A stretch of 64,000 nt of DNA, taken from the NCBI GenBank assembly GCA_963722905.1, contig CAVROT010000016.1, forward strand, positions 1-64,000, read 5' to 3'. The position numbers were made by a program, and so were the translations under genes. This DNA is from CAVROT01 sp963722905. Lineage in GTDB: Bacteria; Pseudomonadota; Alphaproteobacteria; Rhodobacterales; Rhodobacteraceae. The notes under the pieces are model-generated. The model ran no database searches. It was given only the letters and a program-made list of their open reading frames with translations, and had not been told where the DNA came from. Positions 46,101-54,039 of this stretch are shown here, one piece after another. Every line of letters starts with the position of its first letter. Within the stretch, counting starts at the first letter, position 1.

Positions 46101-47064
46101 GCCGGACCGGCCGGGCGTCTACGTAGCGCCGGTGCCGGTGCTGGCGACCTTCCTCGATCTGCCGCTGCTCACCGGAGGCGAGCTGCCGCATGCGCCGCAT
46201 GTCGCGGTGACGGCGCGGCCCTGGCCCGGTCCCGTCGCCGTCTGGTCCTCGGCCACAGATGCGGGGTTCCGCCGCAACATGGTTCTGACCGCGCCCGCCA
46301 CGGTCGGCGTCACACAGACCGATATGGCGGCGGCGCCCTCCGGCCAGACCGACGCTGGTGCGCCCCTGCGGGTCAAGTTGGTGTCAGGCACGCTCGCCTC
46401 GGTCTCGCGGACCGAGCTTCTGGCCGGCGCCAACGCAATGGCCATCGGCAGCGGCGACGACGACCTGTGGGAGGTGTTCCAGTTCGCGGATGCGTCGCTC
46501 GTCGCGCCGCGCACGTGGGAGATTGCGACCCGGTTGCGCGGTCAGCTGGGCACCGATGCCGTGATGCCGGCGGTCTGGCCCGCGGGCAGCCGGGTGGTGC
46601 TGCTGGATGCGGCCGTGAGGCAGATGGACCTGCCGGCGTCCTCGCGCGGAGTGGCGCGGCACTACCGCATCGGGCCGGTGTCGCGGCCCGTCGACGATCC
46701 GGTCCATGTCACGGCCCTGCGCGCCTTCGACGGGATCGGGCTGCGGCCCTATGCGCCGGCGCATCTCGATGCCGCGCGCGGCGACGGTGTCACGGACCTG
46801 AGCTGGGTCCGGCGCACCCGCGTCGACGGCGACAGCTGGGCCGGCCCCACCGTTCCGCTGGGCGAGGCGCAGGAAGCCTACCTGGTGCGCATCGTGCAGG
46901 CCGGGACGGTGGTGCGGGAGGCGACGGTGACGACGCCGCGCTATGCCTACACCGACGCCATGCGCGCGGCGGACGGCGTGACGGCGCCCTACGCGGTGGA
47001 GGTCGCGCAGCTGTCGGACCGCTTCGGCCCCGGCCCCTTCGCCACGGTCGCGGTGTCGGTGTGA
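43174..47064 (+). CDS. GTA tail tip megatron protein (g15)
   Basis: A 1296-residue host-recognition and penetration protein, matching RcGTA gp15 in size. A hydrophobic Gly/Ala-rich N-terminus (VGAAAGASLGGGVLGLSSVV) is followed by phage-tail-like beta domains. A glycoside-hydrolase TIM-barrel-like domain occupies about residues 400-740 (DSFCIGSEMRGLTWIRGAGG and FTEIGCAAIDKGANQPNK, with candidate catalytic acids in GSEMRG and TEIGC). C-terminal receptor-binding beta domains follow. It starts one base inside the g14 stop with AAGGAG seven bases upstream. Confidence 0.95.
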   Translation: MATIVLSAVGAAAGASLGGGVLGLSSVVIGRAMGATLGRVIDQSVLGGGSEPVETGRVDRFRITGAGEGAAIARIHGRMRIAGQVIWASRFQEASQTSGGGKGAPSQPEVTSFSYSVSLAVGLCEGVIGRVGRIWADGAEVPRDSITMRVYDGRPDQLPDPRIAAVEGDAPAYRGLAYVVIEDLDLGRFGNRVPQFSFEVTRPAPEAQAGIDVAHGVRAVAMMPGTGEYALATTPVHLSTGPGEGASVNVNTPLGGTDFAASLSALTAEAPNCGAVSLIVSWFGDDLRCGDCRVVPKVEQRQFDGQGMPWSVSGISRAEAQEVPRIDDAVIYGGTPTDLSVREAIVAMRDAGQAVMFYPFVLMEQLAANGRTDPYTGAADQPPLPWRGRITLSAAPGTPGSPDGTAAADAEVAAFFGTAAPGDFAVTGDGVAHTGPADFGYRRFILHYAHLCAAAGGVDSFCIGSEMRGLTWIRGAGGFPAVEAFRALAADCRAILGPDVKIGYAADWSEYFGYHPQDGSGDVFFHLDPLWADPAIDFVGIDNYMPLADWRDGPDHTDAAWGSTHDLDYLKANVAGGEGYDWYYADDAARDAQDRTPITDGAHGEAWVFRYKDLKSWWGRPHHERQGGVRSATPTAWRPWSKPIWFTEIGCAAIDKGANQPNKFLDPKSSESFLPVYSNGRRDDAMQHQYLRAIFEYWDDGANNPVSPVYGAPMLDVARTHVWAWDARPYPFFPGNDALWTDAANHPRGHWITGRITNRALSSVVEEICADAGVTRIDTSRLYDVVRGYALGDVADARSALQPLMLAYGFDAIEREGTLVFRRRDGRQTGSVKADAVAVDADIEGDIEALRSPEAQRVGRLRLNYVAAGGDFDVASAEAVFPDDRSFGVAQSEFPLLLTGTEARGIAERWLSEARVARDRLRFALPPSRLDLGAGDTVRVKDGLYRIDHVSQAGMQTIEAQRIEPEIYQPSDSVDTPDRPGVYVAPVPVLATFLDLPLLTGGELPHAPHVAVTARPWPGPVAVWSSATDAGFRRNMVLTAPATVGVTQTDMAAAPSGQTDAGAPLRVKLVSGTLASVSRTELLAGANAMAIGSGDDDLWEVFQFADASLVAPRTWEIATRLRGQLGTDAVMPAVWPAGSRVVLLDAAVRQMDLPASSRGVARHYRIGPVSRPVDDPVHVTALRAFDGIGLRPYAPAHLDAARGDGVTDLSWVRRTRVDGDSWAGPTVPLGEAQEAYLVRIVQAGTVVREATVTTPRYAYTDAMRAADGVTAPYAVEVAQLSDRFGPGPFATVAVSV

Positions 47065-47363
47065 CCTGCACCGAGGCGTCTGACATCCGGGCGCCGCGCC
47101 TCTCGGACGTGGCGGCCGCGGCGCGTGCCTGCCTGGCCGTGGCTCCGCCGCGCCGGTCATGGCTGATGGCCCGGATGCTGGCCGAGGCGGCGGCGGCCGA
47201 CGCGCACCGCCGCGCCACCGGGCGCGTGCATCCGCGCTGGGGCGACGGCACCCTGTCGGCCGCCGCTCTGCGCCGCCCCCATTTGCGCGAGCCGCCGCTG
47301 AGCGACGCCGCATTCCGGGCGTGTCTGGCGATTGCGTTGACCCAGATCGGCCGTCGGGATTGA
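47061..47363 (+). CDS. Small protein at the end of the GTA cluster
   Basis: A 100-residue protein starting with GTG inside the g15 stop (GTGA), so it is translationally coupled to the megatron gene. It is Ala/Arg-rich: RSWLMARMLAEAAAADAHRR is a likely helix, and HPRWGDGTLSAAALRR follows. I recall small proteins of this type (possibly annotated DUF7742) at this site in other Rhodobacteraceae, but could not verify it. It may be a GTA accessory protein or just a resident of the operon. A cysteine-containing C-terminal FRACLAIALTQI segment is also helical. Confidence 0.65.
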   Translation: MTCTEASDIRAPRLSDVAAAARACLAVAPPRRSWLMARMLAEAAAADAHRRATGRVHPRWGDGTLSAAALRRPHLREPPLSDAAFRACLAIALTQIGRRD

Positions 47364-47415
47364 ATTGGGGGGCCATCGTGCGATCTATGGAAGGTCCCAT
47401 CCGGAGATCATCGCC

Positions 47416-48225
47416 ATGGCCGACACGAACCCCAGCGTCGCCGACCTCGACCCCGTCTGGACCCGTATCGCCCGGGAGGCAGCGGATGCCGTAAGGGCCG
47501 AGCCGCTGCTGGGCGGCCTCGTCCACGCCTCGGTCCTGCACCATCCGACGCTTGAGCGCGCGCTGAGCTACCGCATCGCGCTCAAGCTGTCGTCGGCCGA
47601 GATGTCCGAGCAGATCCTGCGCGAGATCGCGGACCGCGCCTTCGCTGCCGACAGGACCATCGGCGACGCGGCCCGTGCCGACCTGGTGGCCGTGCTGGAC
47701 CGCGACGCCGCGTGCCACCGGCTGATCCAGCCGCTGCTGTTCTTCAAGGGCTACCAGGCGCTTCAGGCCTACCGCATCGGCCACTGGCTGTGGACGCAGG
47801 GGCGTCGCGACATGGCCTATTTCGTGCAGATGCGGGTGAGCGAGGTCTTCGGCATCGACATCCACCCCGCGGCGCGGATCGGGCGCGGCATCATGATCGA
47901 CCACGCCCATTCCATCGTCATCGGCGAGACGGCGGTCGTCGGCGACAACGTGTCGATGCTGCACTCGGTCACGTTGGGCGGCACCGGCAAGCAGGACGAC
48001 GACCGCCACCCCAAGATCGGCAACGGCGTGCTGATCGGCGCCGGTGCCAAGGTGCTGGGCAACATCACCGTCGGACACTGCTCGCGCATCGCCGCCGGTT
48101 CGGTGGTGCTGGCCGACGTTCCGCCGATGAAGACCGTGGCCGGCGTGCCCGCGCGCATCGTGGGCGAGGCGGGCTGCGCGCAGCCGTCCATCACCATGGA
48201 CCAGCTTCTGCGCGGCGAGATCTGA
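47416..48225 (+). CDS. cysE: Serine O-acetyltransferase
   Basis: A 269-residue CysE, which makes O-acetylserine for cysteine synthesis. The N-terminal SATase domain (DPVWTRIAREAADAVRAEP) and the left-handed beta-helix are clear: DIHPAARIGRGIMIDHAHSI carries the catalytic His and Asp, and VTLGGTGKQDDDRHPKIG and VLIGAGAKVLGNITVG carry the acetyl-CoA-binding region. The ATG at 47416 has GGAG eight bases upstream. It lies 52 bases after the GTA cluster in the same direction and could share read-through transcription. Confidence 0.95.
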   Translation: MADTNPSVADLDPVWTRIAREAADAVRAEPLLGGLVHASVLHHPTLERALSYRIALKLSSAEMSEQILREIADRAFAADRTIGDAARADLVAVLDRDAACHRLIQPLLFFKGYQALQAYRIGHWLWTQGRRDMAYFVQMRVSEVFGIDIHPAARIGRGIMIDHAHSIVIGETAVVGDNVSMLHSVTLGGTGKQDDDRHPKIGNGVLIGAGAKVLGNITVGHCSRIAAGSVVLADVPPMKTVAGVPARIVGEAGCAQPSITMDQLLRGEI

Positions 48226-48611
48226 GCGTCGCGCCCCGGGGACGGGGCCCGACAACCGGCGCCGACATCTGGAAGTCTGTGTGGGCTGTCCTGCTTCGAC
48301 GATTGCCGAGAGTTCGAAATACGGCCGGCTTAGATATCGGAACCTCCCCTGTCCCCAAGGCAGTGAACCGTCTGGGCACGGGCGAGGGCAGAGGCTTTCG
48401 AAGACATCCGGACATCGAGCCGGAGCCGGCGCCCCCTGGACGCGCGCTCCGGACAGCGTCAGCGCGAACGGTGTTCTCGTCCGGAGGCCGGCGTCACGGC
48501 ACTGCTGCGCGACCACTGCGGACTGCCCGTTCATCCGGAATGAAGACGCGTCGCGCCGATCCGCGAGGCGACGTCCGCCGGCGCGTCCGACCGGGACAGG
48601 ACGGCCGCGCG
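48226..48611. other. 386-base convergent intergenic region
   Basis: Lies between the ends of cysE and glnT. A GC-rich short dyad just after cysE (GCCCC and GGGGC around 48235-48250) may help end transcription. No frame here looks like a protein, and no RNA gene was recognised. Confidence 0.6.
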
Positions 48612-49946
48612 TCAGATATCCAGTGTGTTGGCCTTCTCCCACTGCGAGAAATGCGCGGTGAAGCTGTTCCACTCCTGCATCTTCATCTTGACGTAGGACG
48701 TGGAGAAGGCACTCCCCATCGCCTCCGCGAGTATCCGGTCGCTTTCGTAGGTGCGCAGTGCGTCGAGCATGTTCAGCGGCAGCTTGACCGCGTCGATGGC
48801 CTTGTGTCCTTCGGCATACATGTCGATGTCGGACCGCTTGCCCGGATCCGCGCCGGACCGGATGCCCGACAGACCGGCGGCGATCACGACCGCCTGCAGC
48901 AGGTAGGGGTTCGCGGCGCCGTCCGGAAGGCGCAGTTCGAACCGGCCCGGCGCGGGGACGCGGACCATGTGCGTGCGGTTGTTGCCGGTCCAGGTAACGG
49001 TGTTGGGCGCCCAGGTCGCGCCGGACAGCGTGCGCGGCGCGTTGATGCGCTTGTAGCTGTTGACGGTCGGATTGGTGATCGCGGCCAGCGCCGGGGCGTG
49101 CGCCATGATCCCGCCCAGAAAGGCGCGCCCCTTGTCCGACAGGCCCAGCTCGGCGGTCTGGCTGGAGCCGTCCGGCTCCGCGGCGAAAACGTTCGATGTC
49201 GCGGCCTCGCCCGGCGCGTCCCAGACCGACACATGGATGTGACACCCGTTGCCGGTCAGCCCCTCGATCGGCTTGGGCATGAAGGTCGCGCGAAGGCCGT
49301 GCGCCTCGGCCACGGACCTGGTCATGAACTTGAAGAAACTGTGCTTGTCGGCCGTTTGCAGGACGTCGTCGAACTCCCAGTTCATCTCGAACTGCCCGTT
49401 CGCGTCCTCGTGGTCGTTCTGATAGGGTCCCCACCCGAGATCCAGCATATGGTCACAGATTTCGCGCACCACATCGTAGCGGCGCATGATGGCCTGCTGG
49501 TCGTAGCAGGGTTTCGTCGCGGTATCGTAGTCGTCGCTTATGCGGTCGCCGTCGGGGGTGAGCAGAAAGAATTCGGCCTCGATCCCGGTCTTGACGTGAA
49601 GGCCTTCGGCGGCGGCCTCTTCGACGAGACGGCGCAGCACGTTGCGCGGGGCCTGGGCGACGTCCTTGCCCTCCATGACGCAGTTCGCGGCCACCCAGGC
49701 GACCTCCGGCTTCCAGGGAAGCCGGATCACGCTGGACGGGTCCGGCACGGCCAGCATGTCCGGATGGGCCGGGGTCAGATCCAGCCAGGTGGCGAAGCCG
49801 GCGAAGCCCGCGCCGTCCTTCTGCATGGCGGCGATGGCCTGTGCCGGAACCAGCTTGGCGCGCTGTCCGCCGAACAGGTCCGTGAAGGAGATCATGAAAT
49901 ACCGGACGTCGTTGCGCTCGGCGAACTCGGCGAGATCGGTTGTCAT
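48612..49946 (-). CDS. glnT: Type III glutamine synthetase / gamma-glutamylmethylamide synthetase-like
   Basis: A 444-residue glutamine-synthetase-fold ligase. Active-site blocks are GIEAEFFLLT, NGQFEMNWEF, GNGCHIHVSVWD and RFELRLPDGAANPYLLQ. This family includes both GlnT (glutamate plus ammonia) and GmaS (glutamate plus methylamine), which are similar in length, so the substrate is ambiguous. It lies downstream of three genes for a glutamate-synthase-like enzyme on the same strand, an arrangement shared by glxBCD-glnT of rhizobia and by the N-methylglutamate pathway of methylamine users. No mgdABCD-type sarcosine-oxidase-like genes are seen beside it, which weakens the methylamine reading. 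Confidence 0.85.
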   Translation of the reverse strand: MTTDLAEFAERNDVRYFMISFTDLFGGQRAKLVPAQAIAAMQKDGAGFAGFATWLDLTPAHPDMLAVPDPSSVIRLPWKPEVAWVAANCVMEGKDVAQAPRNVLRRLVEEAAAEGLHVKTGIEAEFFLLTPDGDRISDDYDTATKPCYDQQAIMRRYDVVREICDHMLDLGWGPYQNDHEDANGQFEMNWEFDDVLQTADKHSFFKFMTRSVAEAHGLRATFMPKPIEGLTGNGCHIHVSVWDAPGEAATSNVFAAEPDGSSQTAELGLSDKGRAFLGGIMAHAPALAAITNPTVNSYKRINAPRTLSGATWAPNTVTWTGNNRTHMVRVPAPGRFELRLPDGAANPYLLQAVVIAAGLSGIRSGADPGKRSDIDMYAEGHKAIDAVKLPLNMLDALRTYESDRILAEAMGSAFSTSYVKMKMQEWNSFTAHFSQWEKANTLDI

Positions 49947-50013
49947 ATATATCCCCGTTCGGTTCTGCTCTCTGGGATACGGACCTATCCGGCCCCGCGC
50001 CCCGTTGTCATCT

Positions 50014-51363
50014 TCAGAAGGATGTGCCCGGTTTGCCCGGATACCAGTCGGTCCCGGCCAGCGGGACCTTCGCCATCGCGGCGGCTTCCATGGTCAGGGC
50101 GCAGAGATCCTCGGGTTCCAGGTTGTGGAGGTGGCTCTTGCCGCAGGCGCGCGCGATGGTCTGTGCTTCCAGAGCCATCACCTTGAGGTAGTTGTTCAGC
50201 CGCCGGCCGCCCTCGACGGGGTCGAACCGGGCCGCCAGTTCGGGGTCCTGGGTGGTGATGCCGGCGGGGTCGTTTCCTTCGTGCCAGTCGTCATAGGCTC
50301 CGGCGGTGGTGCCCATGGCGTTGTACTCCGCCTCCCAGCGCGGGTCGTTGTCGCCCAGCGCGATCAGCGCGCCGGTCCCGATCGCCACGGCGTCCGCACC
50401 CAGCGCCATGCACTTGGCCACGTCCGCCCCGTGCCGGATGCCGCCCGACACGACAAGCTGCACCTCCCGGTGCATGTCGAGATCCTGCAGCGCCCGGACA
50501 GCCTCCGGGATGCAGGCCAGGATGGGCTGGCCCACATGTTCGATGAACACGTCCTGTGTCGCGGCCGTCCCGCCCTGCATCCCGTCGAGGACCACCACGT
50601 CGGCCCCGGCCTTCACCGCGAGGGTCGTGTCGAAATAGGGCCGCGCGCCGCCGATCTTGACGTAGATCGGTTTCTGCCAGCCGGTGATCTCGCGCAGCTC
50701 CAGTATCTTGATCTCCAGATCGTCGGGGCCCGTCCAGTCGGGATGCCGGCAGGCGCTGCGCTGGTCGATCCCCTTGGGCAGGTTGCGCATCTGCGCCACG
50801 CGGTCACTGATCTTCTGGCCCAGCAACATGCCGCCTCCGCCGGGCTTGGCGCCCTGGCCCACGACGATCTCGATCGCGTCGGCGCGGCGCAGGTCGTCGG
50901 GGTTCATACCGTAGCGCGATGGGAGGTACTGATAGACGAGCGTGCGGGAATGGCCCCGCTCCTCGGGCGTCATGCCGCCGTCGCCTGTGGTCGTCGACGT
51001 CCCCGCCAGGGTCGCGCCCCGGCCCAGCGCCTCTTTCGCCGGTCCGGAGAGGGCGCCGAAGGACATGCCCGCGATCGTCACCGGAATCTTCAGCTCGATG
51101 GGTGTCCCGGCAAAGCGGGTGCCCAGCGTGACGGAGGTGTCGCAGCGTTCGCGGTACCCTTCCAGCGGGTATCGGGACATCGAGGCGCCGAGAAACAGCA
51201 GATCGTCGAAATGCGGGAGCTTCCGCTTCGCGCCGCCGCCGCGGATGTCGTAGATCCCGGTGGCCGCCGCCCGCCGGATCTCGGCGTTCGTCTTCTGCGA
51301 CCAGGTGTCGGACTGGACCGGGACCGTGCGGGGGGCGCCGTTCGCGGCGATGTCGTCCTTCAT
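50014..51363 (-). CDS. glxD: FMN-binding glutamate synthase-like protein (GlxD/MgsC)
   Basis: A 449-residue protein equivalent to the FMN domain of glutamate synthase. PVTIAGMSFGALSGPAKEAL, AIEIVVGQGAKPGGGGMLLG, VKIGGARPYFDTTLAVKAG and VLDGMQGGTAATQDVFIEH are family blocks for FMN and 2-oxoglutarate binding. In the N-methylglutamate pathway the homologue is MgsC; in rhizobia it is GlxD. ATG at 51363 with a GAGGG site, ten bases after the glxC stop. It should work with GlxC and GlxB as one enzyme. Confidence 0.9.
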   Translation of the reverse strand: MKDDIAANGAPRTVPVQSDTWSQKTNAEIRRAAATGIYDIRGGGAKRKLPHFDDLLFLGASMSRYPLEGYRERCDTSVTLGTRFAGTPIELKIPVTIAGMSFGALSGPAKEALGRGATLAGTSTTTGDGGMTPEERGHSRTLVYQYLPSRYGMNPDDLRRADAIEIVVGQGAKPGGGGMLLGQKISDRVAQMRNLPKGIDQRSACRHPDWTGPDDLEIKILELREITGWQKPIYVKIGGARPYFDTTLAVKAGADVVVLDGMQGGTAATQDVFIEHVGQPILACIPEAVRALQDLDMHREVQLVVSGGIRHGADVAKCMALGADAVAIGTGALIALGDNDPRWEAEYNAMGTTAGAYDDWHEGNDPAGITTQDPELAARFDPVEGGRRLNNYLKVMALEAQTIARACGKSHLHNLEPEDLCALTMEAAAMAKVPLAGTDWYPGKPGTSF

Positions 51364-51373
51364 GGGGCCCTCT

Positions 51374-52051
51374 TCAGTAGGCGTTGTCGATGTCGAAGTT
51401 GTAGAGCTTGCGCGCCGATCCGTAGCGCCGGAACTCTTCGGGGGCCGCGTCGCAGCCGCCACGCCCGAGCAGATCGGCCAGCATGGCCAGATGCTCGGGC
51501 CGCATCTCTTTCTCGATGCAGTCGGCGCCGAGGGACTTGACGGTGCCGCGAACGAACAGCCGCGCCTCGTAGATCGAATCGCCCAGCGCGTCCCCCGCGT
51601 CCCCGCAGATGACGAGGTTCCCCGATTGCGCCATGAAGGCCGACATGTGCCCGACCGAGCCGTGGACGACGATGTCGATCCCCTTCATCGAGATGCCGCA
51701 GCGCGACGAGGCGTTGCCTCTGATGACGAGCGTCCCGCCGTTGCCCGTGGCGCCGGCGTACTGGCTGGCATCGCCGTCGATGACCACCGTGCCCGACATC
51801 ATGTTCTCGGCCACCCCGGGACCCGCCGAGCCGTGGATCCGGACCGTGGCCTGCTTGTTCATGCCGCCGCAGTAATAACCCGCATGCCCGCGCACGTTCA
51901 CCTCGATCGGCGCGTCGAGCCCTACGGCGATGGCATGCGCGCCGTTCGGATTGAGCACGTCCCAGCTGGTCTGGTTGGTATCCTTCGTCTGGGACTGCAG
52001 CGCGGCGTTCAGGCCGCGCAGGCCGTCGGACCTCAGATCGTAGGTCTGCAT
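51374..52051 (-). CDS. glxC: GXGXG-domain glutamate synthase subunit (GlxC/MgsB)
   Basis: A 225-residue protein equivalent to the C-terminal beta-helix (GXGXG) domain of glutamate synthase, serving as the structural subunit. Repeats are visible: VRGHAGYYCGGMNKQATVRI, GNGGTLVIRGNASSRCGISM and GSVGHMSAFMAQSGNLVICG. The start overlaps the glxB stop by one base, showing coupling. Confidence 0.9.
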   Translation of the reverse strand: MQTYDLRSDGLRGLNAALQSQTKDTNQTSWDVLNPNGAHAIAVGLDAPIEVNVRGHAGYYCGGMNKQATVRIHGSAGPGVAENMMSGTVVIDGDASQYAGATGNGGTLVIRGNASSRCGISMKGIDIVVHGSVGHMSAFMAQSGNLVICGDAGDALGDSIYEARLFVRGTVKSLGADCIEKEMRPEHLAMLADLLGRGGCDAAPEEFRRYGSARKLYNFDIDNAY

Positions 52052-52980
52052 CAGGCGGCCGCCACTGCTTGCGCGGACACGGAGTCGCGCGACCAGAAAT
52101 ACACGGTCGCGGGCTCGGGCTCCCAGACGCGTGCCGTTTCGATGCCGGGCAGGTCCACCAGGGCGCGGTATTCCGATCCGAAGGCCACATAGCGGTCCGT
52201 TTCGGCCATGACGGCGGGCTTGCAGGCGATGGGGTCCCGAACGACGCCGAACCCGTCGCGCGTGCCCACGACGAAGGTGAAGAACCCGTCAAGGTCGTCG
52301 AGCGCTGAACGCAGCGCCTCGCCCAACGTGGCTCCGTCGCGCATCTTCCATGTCAGGTAGGCCGCGCCGACCTCGGTGTCGTTGTCGGTCTCGATGCGGA
52401 TACCCGCGCGGCGCAGTTTTCGGCGCAGCGCATTGTGGTTCGACAGCGACCCGTTGTGCACCAGGCATTGGTCGTCCCCGGTGTTGAACGGATGCGCGCC
52501 CATGGTGGTGACGGCCAACTCGGTGGCCATGCGGGTATGTCCGATGCCATGGCTGCCCGACATGGACGCGAGGTCGAACCGGGCCGCGACCTGTCTGGGA
52601 AGCCCGACCTCCTTGTAGATCTCCAGCGACCGACCCCGGCCCATCAGCCTCACCGACGGTCGAAGCTCCCGCAGGGCGGCAAGGACGGCGTCGGCGACGG
52701 TCTGGGGGAAGACCAGGATGGCATGGCTATCCTTCACGGCCATCGCGACCTCGGCGCCCAGCCGTCCGGCCAGCGCTTCGTCCAGGCCGGCAAAGTCACG
52801 CCCCGGCGCGTCCGATTGCACCGTCAGCTTGGCCTTGCCCTCGGTGCCGCCGTTGTAGATCGCGATCCCCGCGGAATCCGGGCCGCGATCCGTCATCGTC
52901 ACGAGCATGTCGGTGAGCATGGCGCCGAGCTTGGGCTCAAGCGAACGATCCTTCAGGAACAGGCCCACGATGCCGCACAT
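52051..52980 (-). CDS. glxB: Class II glutamine amidotransferase subunit (GlxB/MgsA)
   Basis: A 309-residue N-terminal-nucleophile amidotransferase that releases ammonia from glutamine for the GlxD site. Cys2 follows the initiator Met (MCGIVGLFLKDRS), and GIGHTRMATELAVTTMGAHP plus CLVHNGSLSNHNALRR form the glutaminase active site. It is the first gene of the glxBCD-glnT operon. A perfect palindrome 69 bases upstream is a likely operator. Confidence 0.92.
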   Translation of the reverse strand: MCGIVGLFLKDRSLEPKLGAMLTDMLVTMTDRGPDSAGIAIYNGGTEGKAKLTVQSDAPGRDFAGLDEALAGRLGAEVAMAVKDSHAILVFPQTVADAVLAALRELRPSVRLMGRGRSLEIYKEVGLPRQVAARFDLASMSGSHGIGHTRMATELAVTTMGAHPFNTGDDQCLVHNGSLSNHNALRRKLRRAGIRIETDNDTEVGAAYLTWKMRDGATLGEALRSALDDLDGFFTFVVGTRDGFGVVRDPIACKPAVMAETDRYVAFGSEYRALVDLPGIETARVWEPEPATVYFWSRDSVSAQAVAAA

Positions 52981-53048
52981 ACTCTGGTCTCCGACGCCTT
53001 CGATGCCTCTTCGATATCCAGTCCCGGCTTGCCCAGCAAGAATGTTTA

Positions 53049-53063
53049 TTTCACAACATGAAA
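53049..53063. promoter_or_regulatory. Perfect 15-bp palindrome, candidate operator of the glx operon
   Basis: TTTCACAACATGAAA has five-base perfect arms (TTTCA and TGAAA) and a five-base centre. It lies in the 84-base gap between the XRE-cupin regulator gene and glxB, in an AT-rich patch unlike the surrounding DNA, 69 bases before the glxB start. This is the natural site for the neighbouring regulator. Confidence 0.5.
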
Positions 53064-53064
53064 A

Positions 53065-53703
53065 TCAGGACGGGCCGGTTGTCCGGGGATACGCAATCAC
53101 CGACAGGTATTTCGCCGGCAGCAGGATCAGGTCCTCCGGTCCGTGCGGCGCGTCCGCGTCAAAGAACAGCGTATCGCCCGGTCGCAGGTGATAGACTTCG
53201 GTTCCGTGGCGGTAGGCGACCTCGCCCTCGAGCATGTAGATCGTCTCGATCCCGCCGTGGCGGAATGTCGGGAACACATCCGAGATGTCCGTCAACGTGA
53301 TGAGATAGGGTTCGACGATGACGCCCGAGGCGTTCGTCCCGATATGGCCGAGCAGGTTGTACTGATGGTTGGCGCGCGTGCCCTCGCGCTCGATCGGGAC
53401 GCCCGTTCCGGCCGGCGTGTGCGCGGCATAGCGCGTTTCCTCGAAGCGGCGGAAGAACCCCGTCAGGGGCACCGACAGCGCGTCCGACAGCGACCGTAGC
53501 GTCGACAGCGACGGGGACGTATGGCCGTTCTCGATCTTGGAGAGCATCCCGATGGACAGACCCGTCGCCTGGGCGAGGTCCGCGACCGTCAGCCTCATCC
53601 GCCGGCGATGCGCGCGGACTTCCTGGCCGATGGCAACCTCGAGCACCTTCTCGCGGCCGGGCCCGTCGAAGTGGTGGGGATCCTGGGTGAGGCGGTCCGT
53701 CAT
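53065..53703 (-). CDS. XRE-family regulator with C-terminal cupin domain
   Basis: A 212-residue regulator. The helix-turn-helix covers about residues 27-80 (LTVADLAQATGLSIGMLSKI and SPSLSTLRSLSDALSVPL), and a cupin sensor domain covers about 120-205 (GGIETIYMLEGEVAYRHG and LRPGDTLFFDADAPHGPED). Such PuuR-like proteins sense small metabolites and control nearby amino-acid or amine genes. It lies directly upstream of glxB on the same strand and probably controls it. Confidence 0.9.
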   Translation of the reverse strand: MTDRLTQDPHHFDGPGREKVLEVAIGQEVRAHRRRMRLTVADLAQATGLSIGMLSKIENGHTSPSLSTLRSLSDALSVPLTGFFRRFEETRYAAHTPAGTGVPIEREGTRANHQYNLLGHIGTNASGVIVEPYLITLTDISDVFPTFRHGGIETIYMLEGEVAYRHGTEVYHLRPGDTLFFDADAPHGPEDLILLPAKYLSVIAYPRTTGPS

Positions 53704-54039
53704 CTAGAGCCTCGTCGTGCCGTCATCCGTTCGGGACAGCCTGAAGGATTGCATCCGCCGGCGTGACCGTAGCGCGTGGATCGTCCCCGCGATACGGGTT
53801 TCCGGCGGATCGGCGCAGGATGCGCCGACGCAGGGAGATCCGTGTCCGCTCCCGCCCGGTCGCCGCGCCGCCGCGCCTGCCGGTCGCCCGCGACCTCGGC
53901 TCGTTCGTTCGAACAGGCAAACGTGCCCGTAACCGGATTGCCGCACCTGCCGGGCCTGGTCGCCGCCATGACCCGGGCCGACGTCGCGGCCTTCCACGAA
54001 CGAACGGCGATCGACGGGGTAGGGGGTCAGTTCGAGGAT

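Noticed and set aside
43081..46200. Very long open frame on the minus strand across the GTA megatron gene
   Set aside because: It is the antisense shadow of a GC-rich gene. The sequence is His/Arg/Pro-rich without motifs, while the plus strand encodes clear GTA g14/g15 domains.
34888..47363. Reading the cluster as an ordinary prophage
   Set aside because: No integrase, repressor, replication, holin/endolysin or attachment sites are present, and gene order and sizes match the RcGTA cluster.
48226..48611. Search for an RNA gene or riboswitch between cysE and glnT
   Set aside because: No conserved riboswitch core, tRNA shape or strong terminator hairpin with T-run could be found by eye.
46384..49434. 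1016-codon minus-strand frame spanning g15, cysE and glnT
   Set aside because: It crosses three well-supported genes in other frames or on the other strand and has no recognisable domain.
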